A stretch of DNA of 64,000 nucleotides from Flavobacterium agrisoli (GCF_016522065.1 NZ_JAEHFV010000002.1:62001-126000), one strand, 5' to 3'; counted from the stretch's first letter, positions 9,419 to 18,936 are shown. The notes: generated by a model not told the origin, from the sequence alone. Numbers and translations are program-made.

Positions 9419-11629
9419 ATGAAATCATTTTTTCAATTTAAAGTCAACATTCTTTTTTTACTTGGTATTGCTTTAAGTGGCATTGCCCAACAAAAAATCG
9501 ACCGTAAAGCAGTAGTTACACGACATGATGTCAAGATTACAGAAATCGATACGTTGGCTTCTCTAAGCGTCGGAAATGGGAAATTTGCCTATACAGTTGA
9601 TGCTACAGGATTGCAATCTTTTCCTGAAAAGTATCAAAACGGTGTGCCATTAGGAACCCAAGCCGAGTGGGGTTGGGATAGTTACAAAAATGTAAATGGC
9701 TATAAATTTTCGGAGACTTTAAAAGAAGTAGATCAATACGGAAGAAAAATTTCGTATTCCACACAAATTAAGGAACCAAAACATAGTAAAGAGGCGGTGG
9801 AGTGGTTTCGTCAAAATGCACATTTATTACAATTGGGGAATATTGGTTTGGAGATTACCAAGAAAGACGGAAGTTTAGCTAAACCCGAAGACATCAAAGC
9901 CATCAATCAGAAACTGAATTTATGGACAGGAAAAATCGAAAGCCTTTTTGAAGTAGAAGGCACTGCTGTAAAAGTTATTACGGCTTGTCATCAAGAGAAA
10001 GATGTTTTAGGATTTCAAATCGAATCGGATTTGATTCAACAAAAAAGGCTAAAAGTTCGCGTTCGTATTCCTTATCCAACAGGACTTTGGGGCGATATGG
10101 GAACCAAATGGGAAGAAAAACAGGATGTAGCGATCTCAACAGTTGCCATTGAAGGAACTGAAATGGGGAAAAAATGGGGAGGAAAATTAAACTATAAAAG
10201 CAATCTGAAAATCAAGAATAAATCGGAGGCAACGATCATTCATCCGATGGATAGTATTTCGTATGATATTAATTTGAAATGGAAAGGAACAGCTCAAATT
10301 GCCGAAAAGCAAGCACATTATTTTTTGATTTCGCCTTCACAAAGTAAGGTTTTTGAGTTGAGTGCTGAGTTTATTTTAACCCAAAAAAATAAAGGTGCCG
10401 TTCCAGCATTTGCTGAGGTTGAAAAAAGTTCGGTTGCAGGTTATGATAAATTCTGGAAAAGTGGTGCAGCGGTAGATTTTGCTGGAAGTACAGATCCTCG
10501 TGCCAATGAATTGGAACGCAGAGTGGTGTTGTCACAATATTTGACCAAAATTCAATGTGCAGGTTCTATGCCTCCACAAGAAACAGGTTTAACGTACAAC
10601 AGTTGGTTTGGGAAACCGCACTTGGAAATGCATTGGTGGCATGGGGTTCATTTTCCGCTTTGGGGAAGACCAGAATATTTAGAGAATACGTTAGGGTGGT
10701 ATGAAAATGCTTTTGATAAAGCTAAAAAAATAGCAAAAAGACAAGGTTTTGAAGGAGCCAGATGGCAAAAAATGACCGATCCTGATGGTAACGAAAGTCC
10801 GTCATCGGTAGGGGCGTTTTTAATTTGGCAACAGCCCCATTTTATCACCTATGCAGAGTTGTTATATGATGCGTCAAAATCTGAAGCCACTTTGAAAAAA
10901 TACAGCGAACGTGTTTTTGCTACCGCCGATTTTATGGCTTCGTTTGCTTTTTATGACACAGAAAAAAAGAAATATAGGTTGGGTCCCGGTGTGATTCCGG
11001 CTCAGGAGCGTTTTGTAGCCATGCAAACGTTCAACCCAACGTATGAATTAGCCTACTGGAATTGGGGTTTGAAAACTGCCATCGAATGGAAGAAAAGAAT
11101 GAACCAAGCTGTTCCTCAAAAATGGGAAGCCGTTCTAAAAGATTTATCGCCTTTACCAATACAAAACAATGTGTATTTGGCGACTGAAAGTGCTACCGAT
11201 TCTTATACAAATCCAGAGTTTAAAACCGATCATCCTTCGGTTTTAGGAACTTTCGGAATGCTTCCTGAGACTTCTTTGTTGGACAAAAAAATCATGAAAA
11301 ACACTTTCGATTTGGTTTGGGATACCTGGTCTTGGCAAAAAACTTGGGGTTGGGATTTTCCAATGACAGCTATGTCGGCGGCTCGTTTGGGATTACCTAA
11401 TAAAGCGATCGATGCCTTATTTATGGATATTACCACCAATACTTATCTCAAAAACGGACACAACTACCAATCGGAAAGACTAACGCTTTATCTACCAGGA
11501 AACGGTGGTGTTCTTACTGCTGTTGCGATGATGTGTGCAGGTTGGGAAGGTTCTGTGGGAGAAAATCCAGGTTTCCCGAAAGATGGAACTTGGAAGGTGA
11601 AAAGCGAAGGTTTTCAAAAAATGTTTTAG
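9419..11629 (+). CDS. Six-hairpin (alpha/alpha barrel) glycosidase-like protein, GH65/GH95-like
   Basis: 736 aa with a signal peptide ending near GIAQQ. An N-terminal beta-sandwich (about 35-330) is followed by an alpha-barrel with the motifs GKPHLEMHWWHG and WQKTWGWDFPM, similar to GH65/GH95-type clans. The barrel's usual catalytic acid lies near such motifs, but I cannot assign it. It starts 12 nt after the GH43-like gene and is followed by PL11, so it belongs to the rhamnogalacturonan operon. A role in cleaving an oligosaccharide released by PL11 or GH28 is inference. A weak hairpin (11647-11671) lies after it and may reduce read-through into PL11. Confidence 0.6.
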   Translation: MKSFFQFKVNILFLLGIALSGIAQQKIDRKAVVTRHDVKITEIDTLASLSVGNGKFAYTVDATGLQSFPEKYQNGVPLGTQAEWGWDSYKNVNGYKFSETLKEVDQYGRKISYSTQIKEPKHSKEAVEWFRQNAHLLQLGNIGLEITKKDGSLAKPEDIKAINQKLNLWTGKIESLFEVEGTAVKVITACHQEKDVLGFQIESDLIQQKRLKVRVRIPYPTGLWGDMGTKWEEKQDVAISTVAIEGTEMGKKWGGKLNYKSNLKIKNKSEATIIHPMDSISYDINLKWKGTAQIAEKQAHYFLISPSQSKVFELSAEFILTQKNKGAVPAFAEVEKSSVAGYDKFWKSGAAVDFAGSTDPRANELERRVVLSQYLTKIQCAGSMPPQETGLTYNSWFGKPHLEMHWWHGVHFPLWGRPEYLENTLGWYENAFDKAKKIAKRQGFEGARWQKMTDPDGNESPSSVGAFLIWQQPHFITYAELLYDASKSEATLKKYSERVFATADFMASFAFYDTEKKKYRLGPGVIPAQERFVAMQTFNPTYELAYWNWGLKTAIEWKKRMNQAVPQKWEAVLKDLSPLPIQNNVYLATESATDSYTNPEFKTDHPSVLGTFGMLPETSLLDKKIMKNTFDLVWDTWSWQKTWGWDFPMTAMSAARLGLPNKAIDALFMDITTNTYLKNGHNYQSERLTLYLPGNGGVLTAVAMMCAGWEGSVGENPGFPKDGTWKVKSEGFQKMF

Positions 11630-11709
11630 CTTTTCAACTAAACCTTCTTTATTAAATTCAGTCTAATAAAGAGCTTTTAATAAACTATTTAACTTAAACC
11701 AACCAAATT

Positions 11710-13566
11710 ATGAAATACAATAAAATGTTTTTCCTGATACTACTTTTCGTAAGTTTCTCGGCATTTTCACAACGGCAAATGGAAAATCTAGACCGTGGAC
11801 TTGTAGCCATCAAACAAAAGGATGGTGTAGTAGTGAGTTGGCGTGTTTTGGGAACTGATACGGATGATTTGGCTTTTAATTTATACCGAAAGAGTAATGA
11901 TGCAAAACCGATTCGATTGAATGAAAAACCCATTTCCGGAGCTACTTTTTTTATCGATAAAACAGCGAAAGGGAATGAAACTAACGAATGGTTTGTAAAA
12001 ACGATTGAAAAGGGAAAAGAGCAAGATTCAAAAGGAAGTTTTGTGATCATAGCCAATTCGGAGTCGAAAAACTACGTTTCCTTGCCGTTAAAAAAGATTG
12101 AAGGATATGCACCCAATGATGTTTCCGTTGGGGATTTAACTGGCGATGGGCGTTACGAATTAATCGTTCACATGACTGGGAAAGGTCATGACAACTCACA
12201 TAAAGGTCTTACCGATCCCCTTATTTTTCATGCTTATACGCTAGAAGGAAAATTGCTTTGGGAAATAAATTTAGGTAAAAATATACGTGAGGGAGCGCAT
12301 TATACGCAATTTATGGTGTATGATTTGGATGGTGATGGAATTGCCGAAATGGTTTGCAAAACGGCCGATGGAGGTATAGATGGAGAAGGAAATAGTATTG
12401 GAGATGCTTCAAAAGATTATCGTGATTTGGATGAAAAATCACCTACTTACGGTAAGATTTTAAAAGGACCAGAATACCTAACGGTTTTTGATGGACGTAC
12501 CGGGAAAGCTGTTTCTACAGTAGATTATATTCCAGAAAGAGGAGATTTACGTGGCTGGGGTGGTTTTGGAGGAAACGGGCATAGTGATAATACAGGAAAT
12601 CGTGCTGATCGTTTTACGGCTTGTGTGGCCTATTTAGACGGAGTGCATCCAAGTGTGGTGATGTGCCGAGGGTATTACGGCAGAACCGTGTTAGCTGCCT
12701 GTGATTTTAAAAACGGAAAGTTAAAGTCTCGTTGGGTTTTTGACAGTAAAGACGGAAAAAATCCATATTCGGGTCAGGGGAATCACGGACTTTCTGTAGC
12801 CGATGTTGATAATGACGGAAAAGATGAAATTATTTTTGGTGCTATGGTGGTAGATGATAATGGGAAAGGTTTGTTTACAACCGGTCTACGTCATGGAGAT
12901 GCGTTACATGTGAGTGATTTGGATTTAGACAATCCAGGTTTAGAAGTCTTTGGTGTACATGAATTAGAAGATGGTACTAAAGGTTTGGGAGCCGCTTTAT
13001 ACGATGCTAAAACGGGTAAAATTTTATTTTCAGGTTCACCTAATCAAGATGTTGGTCGAGGTGTGGCCGATAATATTGTAGCGGATAAAAAAGGAGCGCA
13101 ATTGTGGTGGTCGGGTTCCAAAGGGCTGTTTGATACCAAAGGGAATCGATTAGGAGATGCTCCACGAGCCGCTAATTTTGTGATTTATTGGGATGGTGAC
13201 ACTTCAAGGGAAATTTTAAATTCCAATTATATTGATAAATATGGAAAAGGAAGATTATTTACTGCCGAAGGAGCTTCTTCAAATAATGGAACCAAGTCAA
13301 CGCCTGCTTTATCGGCTGATATTTGGGGAGATTGGCGAGAAGAACTAATTTTGCGAAGCAGTGATAATTCGGAATTACGAATTTATACCACAACTATTCC
13401 AACCGATGTTAGACAATATACTTTGATGCACGATCCGCAATACCGTTTGAGTATTGCTTGGCAAAATGTGGGGTATAATCAGCCACCGCACACGAGTTTT
13501 TATATGGGTTATGGTATGGAAAAAGCGCCAAAACCGAATATTGTGTTGGTGAAGAAGAAGAATTAA
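11710..13566 (+). CDS. Rhamnogalacturonan lyase, PL11 family
   Basis: 618 aa with a signal peptide (ends near FSAFSQ). It opens with RQMENLDRGLVAI, typical of PL11, then an Ig-like N-terminal domain (to about 115), followed by an eight-bladed propeller with calcium-site motifs such as DLDGDGIAEMV, DVDNDGKDEI and DLDLDNPGLEVF. Further family signatures include RGWGGFGGNGHSDNTGNRADRF and GYYGRTVLAACDF. PL11 enzymes cleave the rhamnose-galacturonate backbone of RG-I by beta-elimination; the product is a substrate for GH105 (encoded at 31.5 kb). Last gene of the plus-strand operon, followed by a strong terminator. Length agrees with the family. Confidence 0.95.
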   Translation: MKYNKMFFLILLFVSFSAFSQRQMENLDRGLVAIKQKDGVVVSWRVLGTDTDDLAFNLYRKSNDAKPIRLNEKPISGATFFIDKTAKGNETNEWFVKTIEKGKEQDSKGSFVIIANSESKNYVSLPLKKIEGYAPNDVSVGDLTGDGRYELIVHMTGKGHDNSHKGLTDPLIFHAYTLEGKLLWEINLGKNIREGAHYTQFMVYDLDGDGIAEMVCKTADGGIDGEGNSIGDASKDYRDLDEKSPTYGKILKGPEYLTVFDGRTGKAVSTVDYIPERGDLRGWGGFGGNGHSDNTGNRADRFTACVAYLDGVHPSVVMCRGYYGRTVLAACDFKNGKLKSRWVFDSKDGKNPYSGQGNHGLSVADVDNDGKDEIIFGAMVVDDNGKGLFTTGLRHGDALHVSDLDLDNPGLEVFGVHELEDGTKGLGAALYDAKTGKILFSGSPNQDVGRGVADNIVADKKGAQLWWSGSKGLFDTKGNRLGDAPRAANFVIYWDGDTSREILNSNYIDKYGKGRLFTAEGASSNNGTKSTPALSADIWGDWREELILRSSDNSELRIYTTTIPTDVRQYTLMHDPQYRLSIAWQNVGYNQPPHTSFYMGYGMEKAPKPNIVLVKKKN

Positions 13567-13578
13567 TCATATTTGGTA

Positions 13579-13607
13579 AAAAAGCAACTCAAAAAGGGTT
13601 GCTTTTT
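13579..13607 (+). terminator. Intrinsic terminator after PL11
   Basis: Perfect 10-bp stem (AAAAAGCAAC with GTTGCTTTTT) and a 9-nt loop, with Ts at the 3' end. It closes the plus-strand PUL operon. Confidence 0.85.
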
Positions 13608-13684
13608 AGTTTCACTCCAGTTCATAATGAAATATCCTTTTCTTTTTAGAAATTAAAAAATTGATATAAAAATCAATTCTAAAT

Positions 13685-13715
13685 TTTGACAAGATTTTTC
13701 CTTAAATTAGATGCG
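13685..13715 (+). promoter_or_regulatory. Candidate promoter of the DUF1254 lipoprotein gene
   Basis: TTTG (13685-13688) lies 19 nt before TAGATGCG (13708-13715), a two-mismatch version of the Bacteroidota -7 box, 45 nt before the ATG. No PUL operator is present. Confidence 0.35.
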
Positions 13716-13760
13716 TTTTTTAAATGAATATCCTAAAAATAGTATCAAAATCAATTCTTT

Positions 13761-14921
13761 ATGAAAAAATCAATCTTAGTTTTAGTAACAATTGGGCTTT
13801 TGGCTTCTTGCAAAAAGTCGGCAGAAACTACTCCTGCTCCCGAAACACCAGAAACTACAACGGTAGACATCCTACAAAAAAAGCCAACGGGTGTTTTAAA
13901 AAATGGTGATGCTACCGCCGAAAATCCAGCCTTTACAGAAACAGGAGGCGAAGTAGCCACTTGGGACAATATCGTACGCGCAGAAACGGCCAAGTATTTT
14001 GCAGCAGAACAAATTGAAAGCGGCACCAACAAATTTCGTCATGAACGAAGCGGTATCGATTTAAAAAACCAAACGGTTATTCGTTCCAATTTTGATCTTA
14101 TCTATTCGTATGCGGTTTATGATATTTCAGGTGGATTAAAAATTACTGTTCCTCCTTACGATTTGTATCATATTGTGCATGTCTTAGACGAAAATTCGGT
14201 AACCATTGGCGTTTGTTATCCAGGAAAAACACTTGAATTAAAAGCCAGCGATGCCACTTACGGAAGTCATGTTTACTTGTTTATGCGTACCCAATCTCGC
14301 AGCAATGATGCAAAAGGAATGGAAGAAATGCGCAAACGACAAGATGCAGTTGTTGTAGAAGCCGGCTCAAACAAACCGTTTGTTCCTGAAGTAAAATACG
14401 ATGTAGCATCTTTTAATAAATTGAGAAAACAAATTATTACCGATGCTGTAACTCGTGCGGTTATTGAAAAAGGTTTTGTAGACAACATCAAAGACATTAG
14501 CACACCGCAATACCAATACATCAATTTGGCAGGTTGGGCTGGATTACCTGCTAAGCATGCTTATTATTTTGTGGTTTTACCAGGTGATGAAGCCGCTAAA
14601 AATGGCGAGCCTAGTTCGGTTACTTTCAAAAAACCAGATTTAAAATATGGCGAATCGGGTTACTGGTCTTTAACAATTTACGACGAACAAGGTTGGGTGG
14701 TAACCGATCCTTTTCACCTAAACAGCCACCAAGTAAAACCTAATCCAGACGGTACCATTACCTTAAATTTTAACGGAGGTCCCGATGCTATTAACAACAT
14801 TAAAGTACCTAAAAATTGGAATGGCTTATTCCGTTGTTACTTGCCTGTTTCGGTTCCCTCGATGATTGCTTACAAAGAAGATTTTACCAAAAATCATAAA
14901 GTAGTTGCCGTAAAAAAATAA
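13761..14921 (+). CDS. DUF1254/DUF1214 domain lipoprotein
   Basis: 386 aa. The lipobox LLASC places the lipidated Cys at residue 17, followed by a Thr/Pro/Glu-rich linker. The N-terminal half (about 60-190, with RSNFDLIYSYAVYDISGG and GKTLELKASD) fits DUF1254. The C-terminal half (about 290-380, with GYWSLTIYDEQGWVV, LNPDG-like repeats and a WNGLFRCYLP end) fits DUF1214. Function is unknown. A paralogue follows 33 nt downstream, so the two form a pair. They sit inside the PUL region but have their own promoter and no PUL operator, so membership in pectin use is doubtful. Confidence 0.75.
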   Translation: MKKSILVLVTIGLLASCKKSAETTPAPETPETTTVDILQKKPTGVLKNGDATAENPAFTETGGEVATWDNIVRAETAKYFAAEQIESGTNKFRHERSGIDLKNQTVIRSNFDLIYSYAVYDISGGLKITVPPYDLYHIVHVLDENSVTIGVCYPGKTLELKASDATYGSHVYLFMRTQSRSNDAKGMEEMRKRQDAVVVEAGSNKPFVPEVKYDVASFNKLRKQIITDAVTRAVIEKGFVDNIKDISTPQYQYINLAGWAGLPAKHAYYFVVLPGDEAAKNGEPSSVTFKKPDLKYGESGYWSLTIYDEQGWVVTDPFHLNSHQVKPNPDGTITLNFNGGPDAINNIKVPKNWNGLFRCYLPVSVPSMIAYKEDFTKNHKVVAVKK

Positions 14922-14954
14922 AAAACCATTCATTCATTTTAATATCATTCTATT

Positions 14955-16031
14955 ATGAAAAAAATAGTAATAACTTTTTTAGCCGCAGCCACTTTGGTTG
15001 CCTGTAAAAAAAATACAGCCGAAACCTCAAGCGATGCAACAGCCACAACGGCCGACTCGACCGTAACGGTAACCAACGACAATTTTGCCCACGCTATGAT
15101 TGACATGGCCATGCAAAAAGAATTTGCTTTGGGAGCTGATAACACTTGGTACCACCACCGCAAACCGATGCCTTTAAAAGAGCAACCAGCACCTTTGATG
15201 AATCGTGATACCGAATATTCGTTCGCTATATTAGATGGTCGTGGCGGAGTAGTCATTACCTTGCCTGAAAATGATGGCCGTTATATGTCGCTTCATGTGG
15301 TGAACCACGATCACGTAACTTACAAGGTCTTTTATGGCCCAGGACGTTATGTAATTCCGGCCGACTCTATCAGTCCGTTTTTTTATGCGAATGTTCGTAT
15401 GCAAGCCGATGCGAGCAGTCCTGAAGACTTGAAAAAAGTAAATGCCTACCAAGATCAATTGAAAGTAGAATTTTTAAATGGTTACAAACCAGAATCGTTT
15501 AAAGTGACCAACTGGGATATGAAATCTTTTGATAGTGTCCGTAATCATTATGTGGCTATCGCTCAAAAAGAAGGTGTTCGTGGTACGATGGGAACCGTTG
15601 CTAATCCTGTGACCAAAGAAAATAACAACCGAGGAGTATCCATCGCCACTGGACTTTTACCCGATAAAGATGCGGTGTATTTGACTCAAAAATACGAAGT
15701 TGAAAAAGGAAAAATTTATAAAGCAACTTATGCGGTTCCAGAAATGGCAAATCCTAAATTGGGATTTTATTCGGTAACCATGTATGGTGACGACCAGTAT
15801 CTTAAAACAGATAAAGGATCGATTATCAACAACCGACAAATTAAATTGAATCCTGACGGTAAAACCTTCGATTTGTATTATGTTCCCGAATCGGAGTTTG
15901 ACAAAGTAAACTATCCAAACAAATTATTGGTTCCTACTTATCCGTTCTGGACTTGTACCCGCGTTTATATGCCAGCTGCCTCTGTTTTAGATGGTACTTA
16001 CAAGTTACCTGAATTAAAAGCAGTGAACTAA
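14955..16031 (+). CDS. DUF1254/DUF1214 domain lipoprotein (paralogue)
   Basis: 358 aa lipoprotein (LVACKK lipobox, Cys17). The architecture matches the gene before it: NRDTEYSFAILDGRGGVVITLP in the DUF1254-like part and KLGFYSVTMYGDD, IKLNPDGKTFDLYYVP and PFWTCTRVYMP in the DUF1214-like part. Sequence similarity to the neighbour is modest, so the duplication is old. Function unknown. It is followed by a bidirectional terminator shared with the convergent sulfatase gene. Confidence 0.75.
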   Translation: MKKIVITFLAAATLVACKKNTAETSSDATATTADSTVTVTNDNFAHAMIDMAMQKEFALGADNTWYHHRKPMPLKEQPAPLMNRDTEYSFAILDGRGGVVITLPENDGRYMSLHVVNHDHVTYKVFYGPGRYVIPADSISPFFYANVRMQADASSPEDLKKVNAYQDQLKVEFLNGYKPESFKVTNWDMKSFDSVRNHYVAIAQKEGVRGTMGTVANPVTKENNNRGVSIATGLLPDKDAVYLTQKYEVEKGKIYKATYAVPEMANPKLGFYSVTMYGDDQYLKTDKGSIINNRQIKLNPDGKTFDLYYVPESEFDKVNYPNKLLVPTYPFWTCTRVYMPAASVLDGTYKLPELKAVN

Positions 16032-16041
16032 AAATAGAATC

Positions 16042-16102
16042 CCCTCAACTACAGCATTTTGTATTTCTTTCATTTAGAAAACAAATTTCTCTTAGTTGAG
16101 GG
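16042..16102. terminator. Bidirectional terminator between DUF1254 gene and sulfatase
   Basis: Perfect 10-bp arms (CCCTCAACTA, 16042-16051, with TAGTTGAGGG, 16093-16102), a 41-nt loop, and T-rich flanks on both strands, between two convergent genes. Confidence 0.6.
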
Positions 16103-16134
16103 AATTTTTTATGCTTTAAAATAAAATCCGTTTC

Positions 16135-17484
16135 TTATTTATTCAAAATAATAGCGTCTTTTTGCATTTGATTTTCGAGTTCAGCGGTTAAGGTTTTGGC
16201 TAGTGTGGGTTCTTGTAAAAAGACATTGTTTTTTTCTTCCGGATCGGTTTCCAGATTAAACAACTCAAAACTTGGAGTTCCTTTTTTAAGATTGGATTTT
16301 ACTAATTTCCACGGTTCCTGAATCACACAGGCTTGTAAATGACCTCTAATATAAATCGGGCGTTTTGCTAAGGTTTTGTTTTCCGAAATGCTTTGCCAAA
16401 TATCAATTCCTTCCACCGAAGTTGACCCATTTTTCTCCCCCGATAAACCTAAAAAAGTAGGCAAAAAATCAATTACCGAAACATAGTTTTTATTTTCTTG
16501 CGCCTTTACATGATTCTTCCAATACCAAACGCAAGGCACTCTAACCGCACCTTCGTAGTTCGAAGTTTTCCAATCTCGAAGGGGCGTATTATCACCTAAA
16601 ACCGAATTTCCGCTAAATTTACCACCATATTGATCTTTGGCATCCCAGTTTTCCATAGCACCATTATCACTCATAAAAACAACTACTGTATTTTTATCTA
16701 ATTGTTGCTTTTTTAAACTTTCCAACACTTGCCCAATTGCATGGTCTAAATGAGCCACTGCAGCAGCATAATCCCGACGAGAATCGTTTTGAATTTGCTT
16801 ATAGGGTTTTTTCCATTTTTCCTCTTCTTGCAATGGAAAATGCGGCGCACTATATGCCAACTGCAAATAAAAAGGCGCATTTTGTTGTTTCTGTTTAGAC
16901 AACCAATGCAAAGCATCGTTAGTCAACAAATCGGTTGTGTGGCCTTCCTCTTCAATAAATTCACCGTTACGGTACCAGCTTTTGTCGCCATTTTTATACA
17001 AATGTGTGTATTGATCAATTTGACCGTGCAAAAAGCCATAAGAATAATCAAAACCGTAGCCTTTCGGACTACTTTCTAAATTCAATCCCAAATGCCATTT
17101 GCCAATAAGTGCTGTTTGGTAACCTTGTTTTTTGAGGAATTTGGGCAAAGTAGGAATGGAATCCGGCAATTTCAATTTGCTTCTATCGCCAATAGGTGCC
17201 ACAATACCCATTCGGCTTGCAGGTCTACCCGTTAGTAAAGATGCTCGTGTTGGCGAACAAGTTGGGTTAACATAAAACCGGTTTAGTTGTACCCCATTTT
17301 TTGCCAAAAAATCAATATTTGGGGTTTTGATTTCGGAGCCGTTGTAGCCTACATCGTGCCAGCCCAAATCATCGGCAATAATAACAATGATATTGGGTTT
17401 TTCGGGAGTTGACTGTGCCTGGAGAATACCAAAAAAAAACAACAGGAAAAAAGTTAAACTATTTGATTTTCTATACATTTTCAT
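16135..17484 (-). CDS. S1-type sulfatase (formylglycine-dependent)
   Basis: 449 aa from the ATG chosen at 17484, where the signal peptide begins (MKMYRK, then a hydrophobic run, LQAQ). A longer reading frame to 17514 would need a TTG start. The metal-binding motif ADDLGWHDVG and the active-site signature CSPTRASLLTGR are present; Cys76 would become formylglycine. GKWHLG and the VFMSDNGA metal site follow. It hydrolyses sulfate esters, probably on a sugar in the periplasm. It follows GH28, but a strong terminator (17515-17550) separates them, so expression should be reduced or separate. A sulfatase is unusual in a land-plant pectin locus. Confidence 0.9.
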   Translation of the reverse strand: MKMYRKSNSLTFFLLFFFGILQAQSTPEKPNIIVIIADDLGWHDVGYNGSEIKTPNIDFLAKNGVQLNRFYVNPTCSPTRASLLTGRPASRMGIVAPIGDRSKLKLPDSIPTLPKFLKKQGYQTALIGKWHLGLNLESSPKGYGFDYSYGFLHGQIDQYTHLYKNGDKSWYRNGEFIEEEGHTTDLLTNDALHWLSKQKQQNAPFYLQLAYSAPHFPLQEEEKWKKPYKQIQNDSRRDYAAAVAHLDHAIGQVLESLKKQQLDKNTVVVFMSDNGAMENWDAKDQYGGKFSGNSVLGDNTPLRDWKTSNYEGAVRVPCVWYWKNHVKAQENKNYVSVIDFLPTFLGLSGEKNGSTSVEGIDIWQSISENKTLAKRPIYIRGHLQACVIQEPWKLVKSNLKKGTPSFELFNLETDPEEKNNVFLQEPTLAKTLTAELENQMQKDAIILNK

Positions 17485-17514
17485 TATCCTATTTTTAAAA
17501 ACAAGTAAAGTCAA

Positions 17515-17550
17515 AAAAAGCTGCTTCTTTGAACATAGAAACAGCTTTTT
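17515..17550 (-). terminator. Terminator between GH28 and the sulfatase gene
   Basis: Arms AAAAAGCTG and CAGCTTTTT plus a second 4-bp stem segment across one mismatch, followed on the minus strand by a T run. It lies between the GH28 stop and the sulfatase ATG, with no clear promoter after it. Confidence 0.7.
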
Positions 17551-17565
17551 CGAAATTTACAAAGC

Positions 17566-18897
17566 TTATTTTAGTTCACTACCGTTAACGATAACATTTT
17601 TAAAATGAACTCCATTCACGACACTTTTATCAAAATCTGTTTTTTTGCTCGCTTCAATTTTTAGGTTTTCAAAAGCAAAATTAGATAAACGAACATTTGG
17701 GTCTTTTTCTACAGCAAAAAAAGTTTCGCATTTAATGTCGATGTTTTTCAACGTCACGTGATCACCATAAGATATTGGCACATCTGGGCGGCCTTTTAAA
17801 TCAAAAAATTGTTTCCAAGCTAAAACTACCAAACAATTTTTAGCCGATCCTTTAATATCTTCTACACGAATGTACTCGTAGCGTTGTGGTGTATCGGGAC
17901 GCATTTTTAACCAAAGCATACGTGTAGCACCTTCGATAGTTGAGTTACGCATGATTACATTTCGGTTATGAATCGACTCGCTTCCGTTGGTTAAAGCCGA
18001 ATGGCAAAATCCGTAAGTACAATCTTCGATAATAATATTAGCATTACCACCATTATTAGGATCTTTGTCTGCATACGGACCTTTTCCTCCTTTTAAAGCA
18101 ATCGCATCGTCGTTAACCGACATATAACAGCCTTTTACCAAAACATTGGTACAAATATCCACATCAATCGCATCGGTACTTGGCCCTTTAATTTTTTCAT
18201 GTGGCGAAAAAATATATAAATCCAATAATTTTACGTTATAACATTTATAAAAATGATTTGTCCAGAAACCAGAATTAATCAATTTTACATCCTGAAATTG
18301 CACATTATTGGAGTTCCAAACAAAAACCAAACGCGGTCTTGAAACCTCTAAATTGGTACATTTTGGATTCTCTTTTCGACGTTGCCAAAAGGCTTCGTAA
18401 TATTTATAACCATTTCCGTTGATAGTTCCTTTTCCTGAAATTGAAAAATTATCGACACCATACGCATTCACCAAAGCCGGAAAATAATCCAGGTTTTGCC
18501 CCTCCATACGTGATGGCATAATCGGGTAATTCGAAATATCATCCGATCCTTTTAAGGTGCCACCTTCCGAAACATACAAACTCGTTTTAGGTTTAAAAAA
18601 CAAAGCGCCACTCAAGTACACCCCCTTCGGAATTACGACAACGCCACCTCCATTTTCTGCTGCTTTATCAATTACTTTTTGAATTTCTTTGGTCTGGATT
18701 CTTGTACTGTCTTTGCCCACTCCAAAATCGGTTATAACATATTGTTTCCCTAAGTCCTTTAACTGCAGTTTGGTATAATCCTTAAACCAAGGCGTAATGG
18801 CACTCCCATCCGGAAATTTGTCGTTTTTATAATTTTGAGAAAATGCAGAATGGGAAATCCCTATCATACAAATGGCTATTGTCAATAATCGTTTCAT
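17566..18897 (-). CDS. GH28 polygalacturonase / rhamnogalacturonan hydrolase family
   Basis: 443 aa with a signal peptide ending near AFSQ. It is a right-handed beta-helix. GH28 catalytic region: D242 in STDAIDVD, D263 and D264 in VNDDAIALK, H299 in FCHSALTNGSE and K331 in LWLKMRPD. The usual NTD motif is STD and the RIK arginine is replaced by Trp/Leu-Lys, suggesting a substrate other than plain polygalacturonan. The family hydrolyses alpha-galacturonosyl bonds; RG-I oligosaccharides fit the context (inference). It is in an operon with the DUF4861 gene, 39 nt upstream, and ends with a strong terminator before the sulfatase gene. Confidence 0.9.
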   Translation of the reverse strand: MKRLLTIAICMIGISHSAFSQNYKNDKFPDGSAITPWFKDYTKLQLKDLGKQYVITDFGVGKDSTRIQTKEIQKVIDKAAENGGGVVVIPKGVYLSGALFFKPKTSLYVSEGGTLKGSDDISNYPIMPSRMEGQNLDYFPALVNAYGVDNFSISGKGTINGNGYKYYEAFWQRRKENPKCTNLEVSRPRLVFVWNSNNVQFQDVKLINSGFWTNHFYKCYNVKLLDLYIFSPHEKIKGPSTDAIDVDICTNVLVKGCYMSVNDDAIALKGGKGPYADKDPNNGGNANIIIEDCTYGFCHSALTNGSESIHNRNVIMRNSTIEGATRMLWLKMRPDTPQRYEYIRVEDIKGSAKNCLVVLAWKQFFDLKGRPDVPISYGDHVTLKNIDIKCETFFAVEKDPNVRLSNFAFENLKIEASKKTDFDKSVVNGVHFKNVIVNGSELK

Positions 18898-18936
18898 TGT
18901 TTTTTGGGTTGATTAATATAGTATAGTACGGTTGTT

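Noticed and set aside
11647..11671. Hairpin between the 736-aa gene and PL11
   Set aside because: Stem of only A/T-rich pairs with a poor T run; a true terminator inside this operon is not supported.
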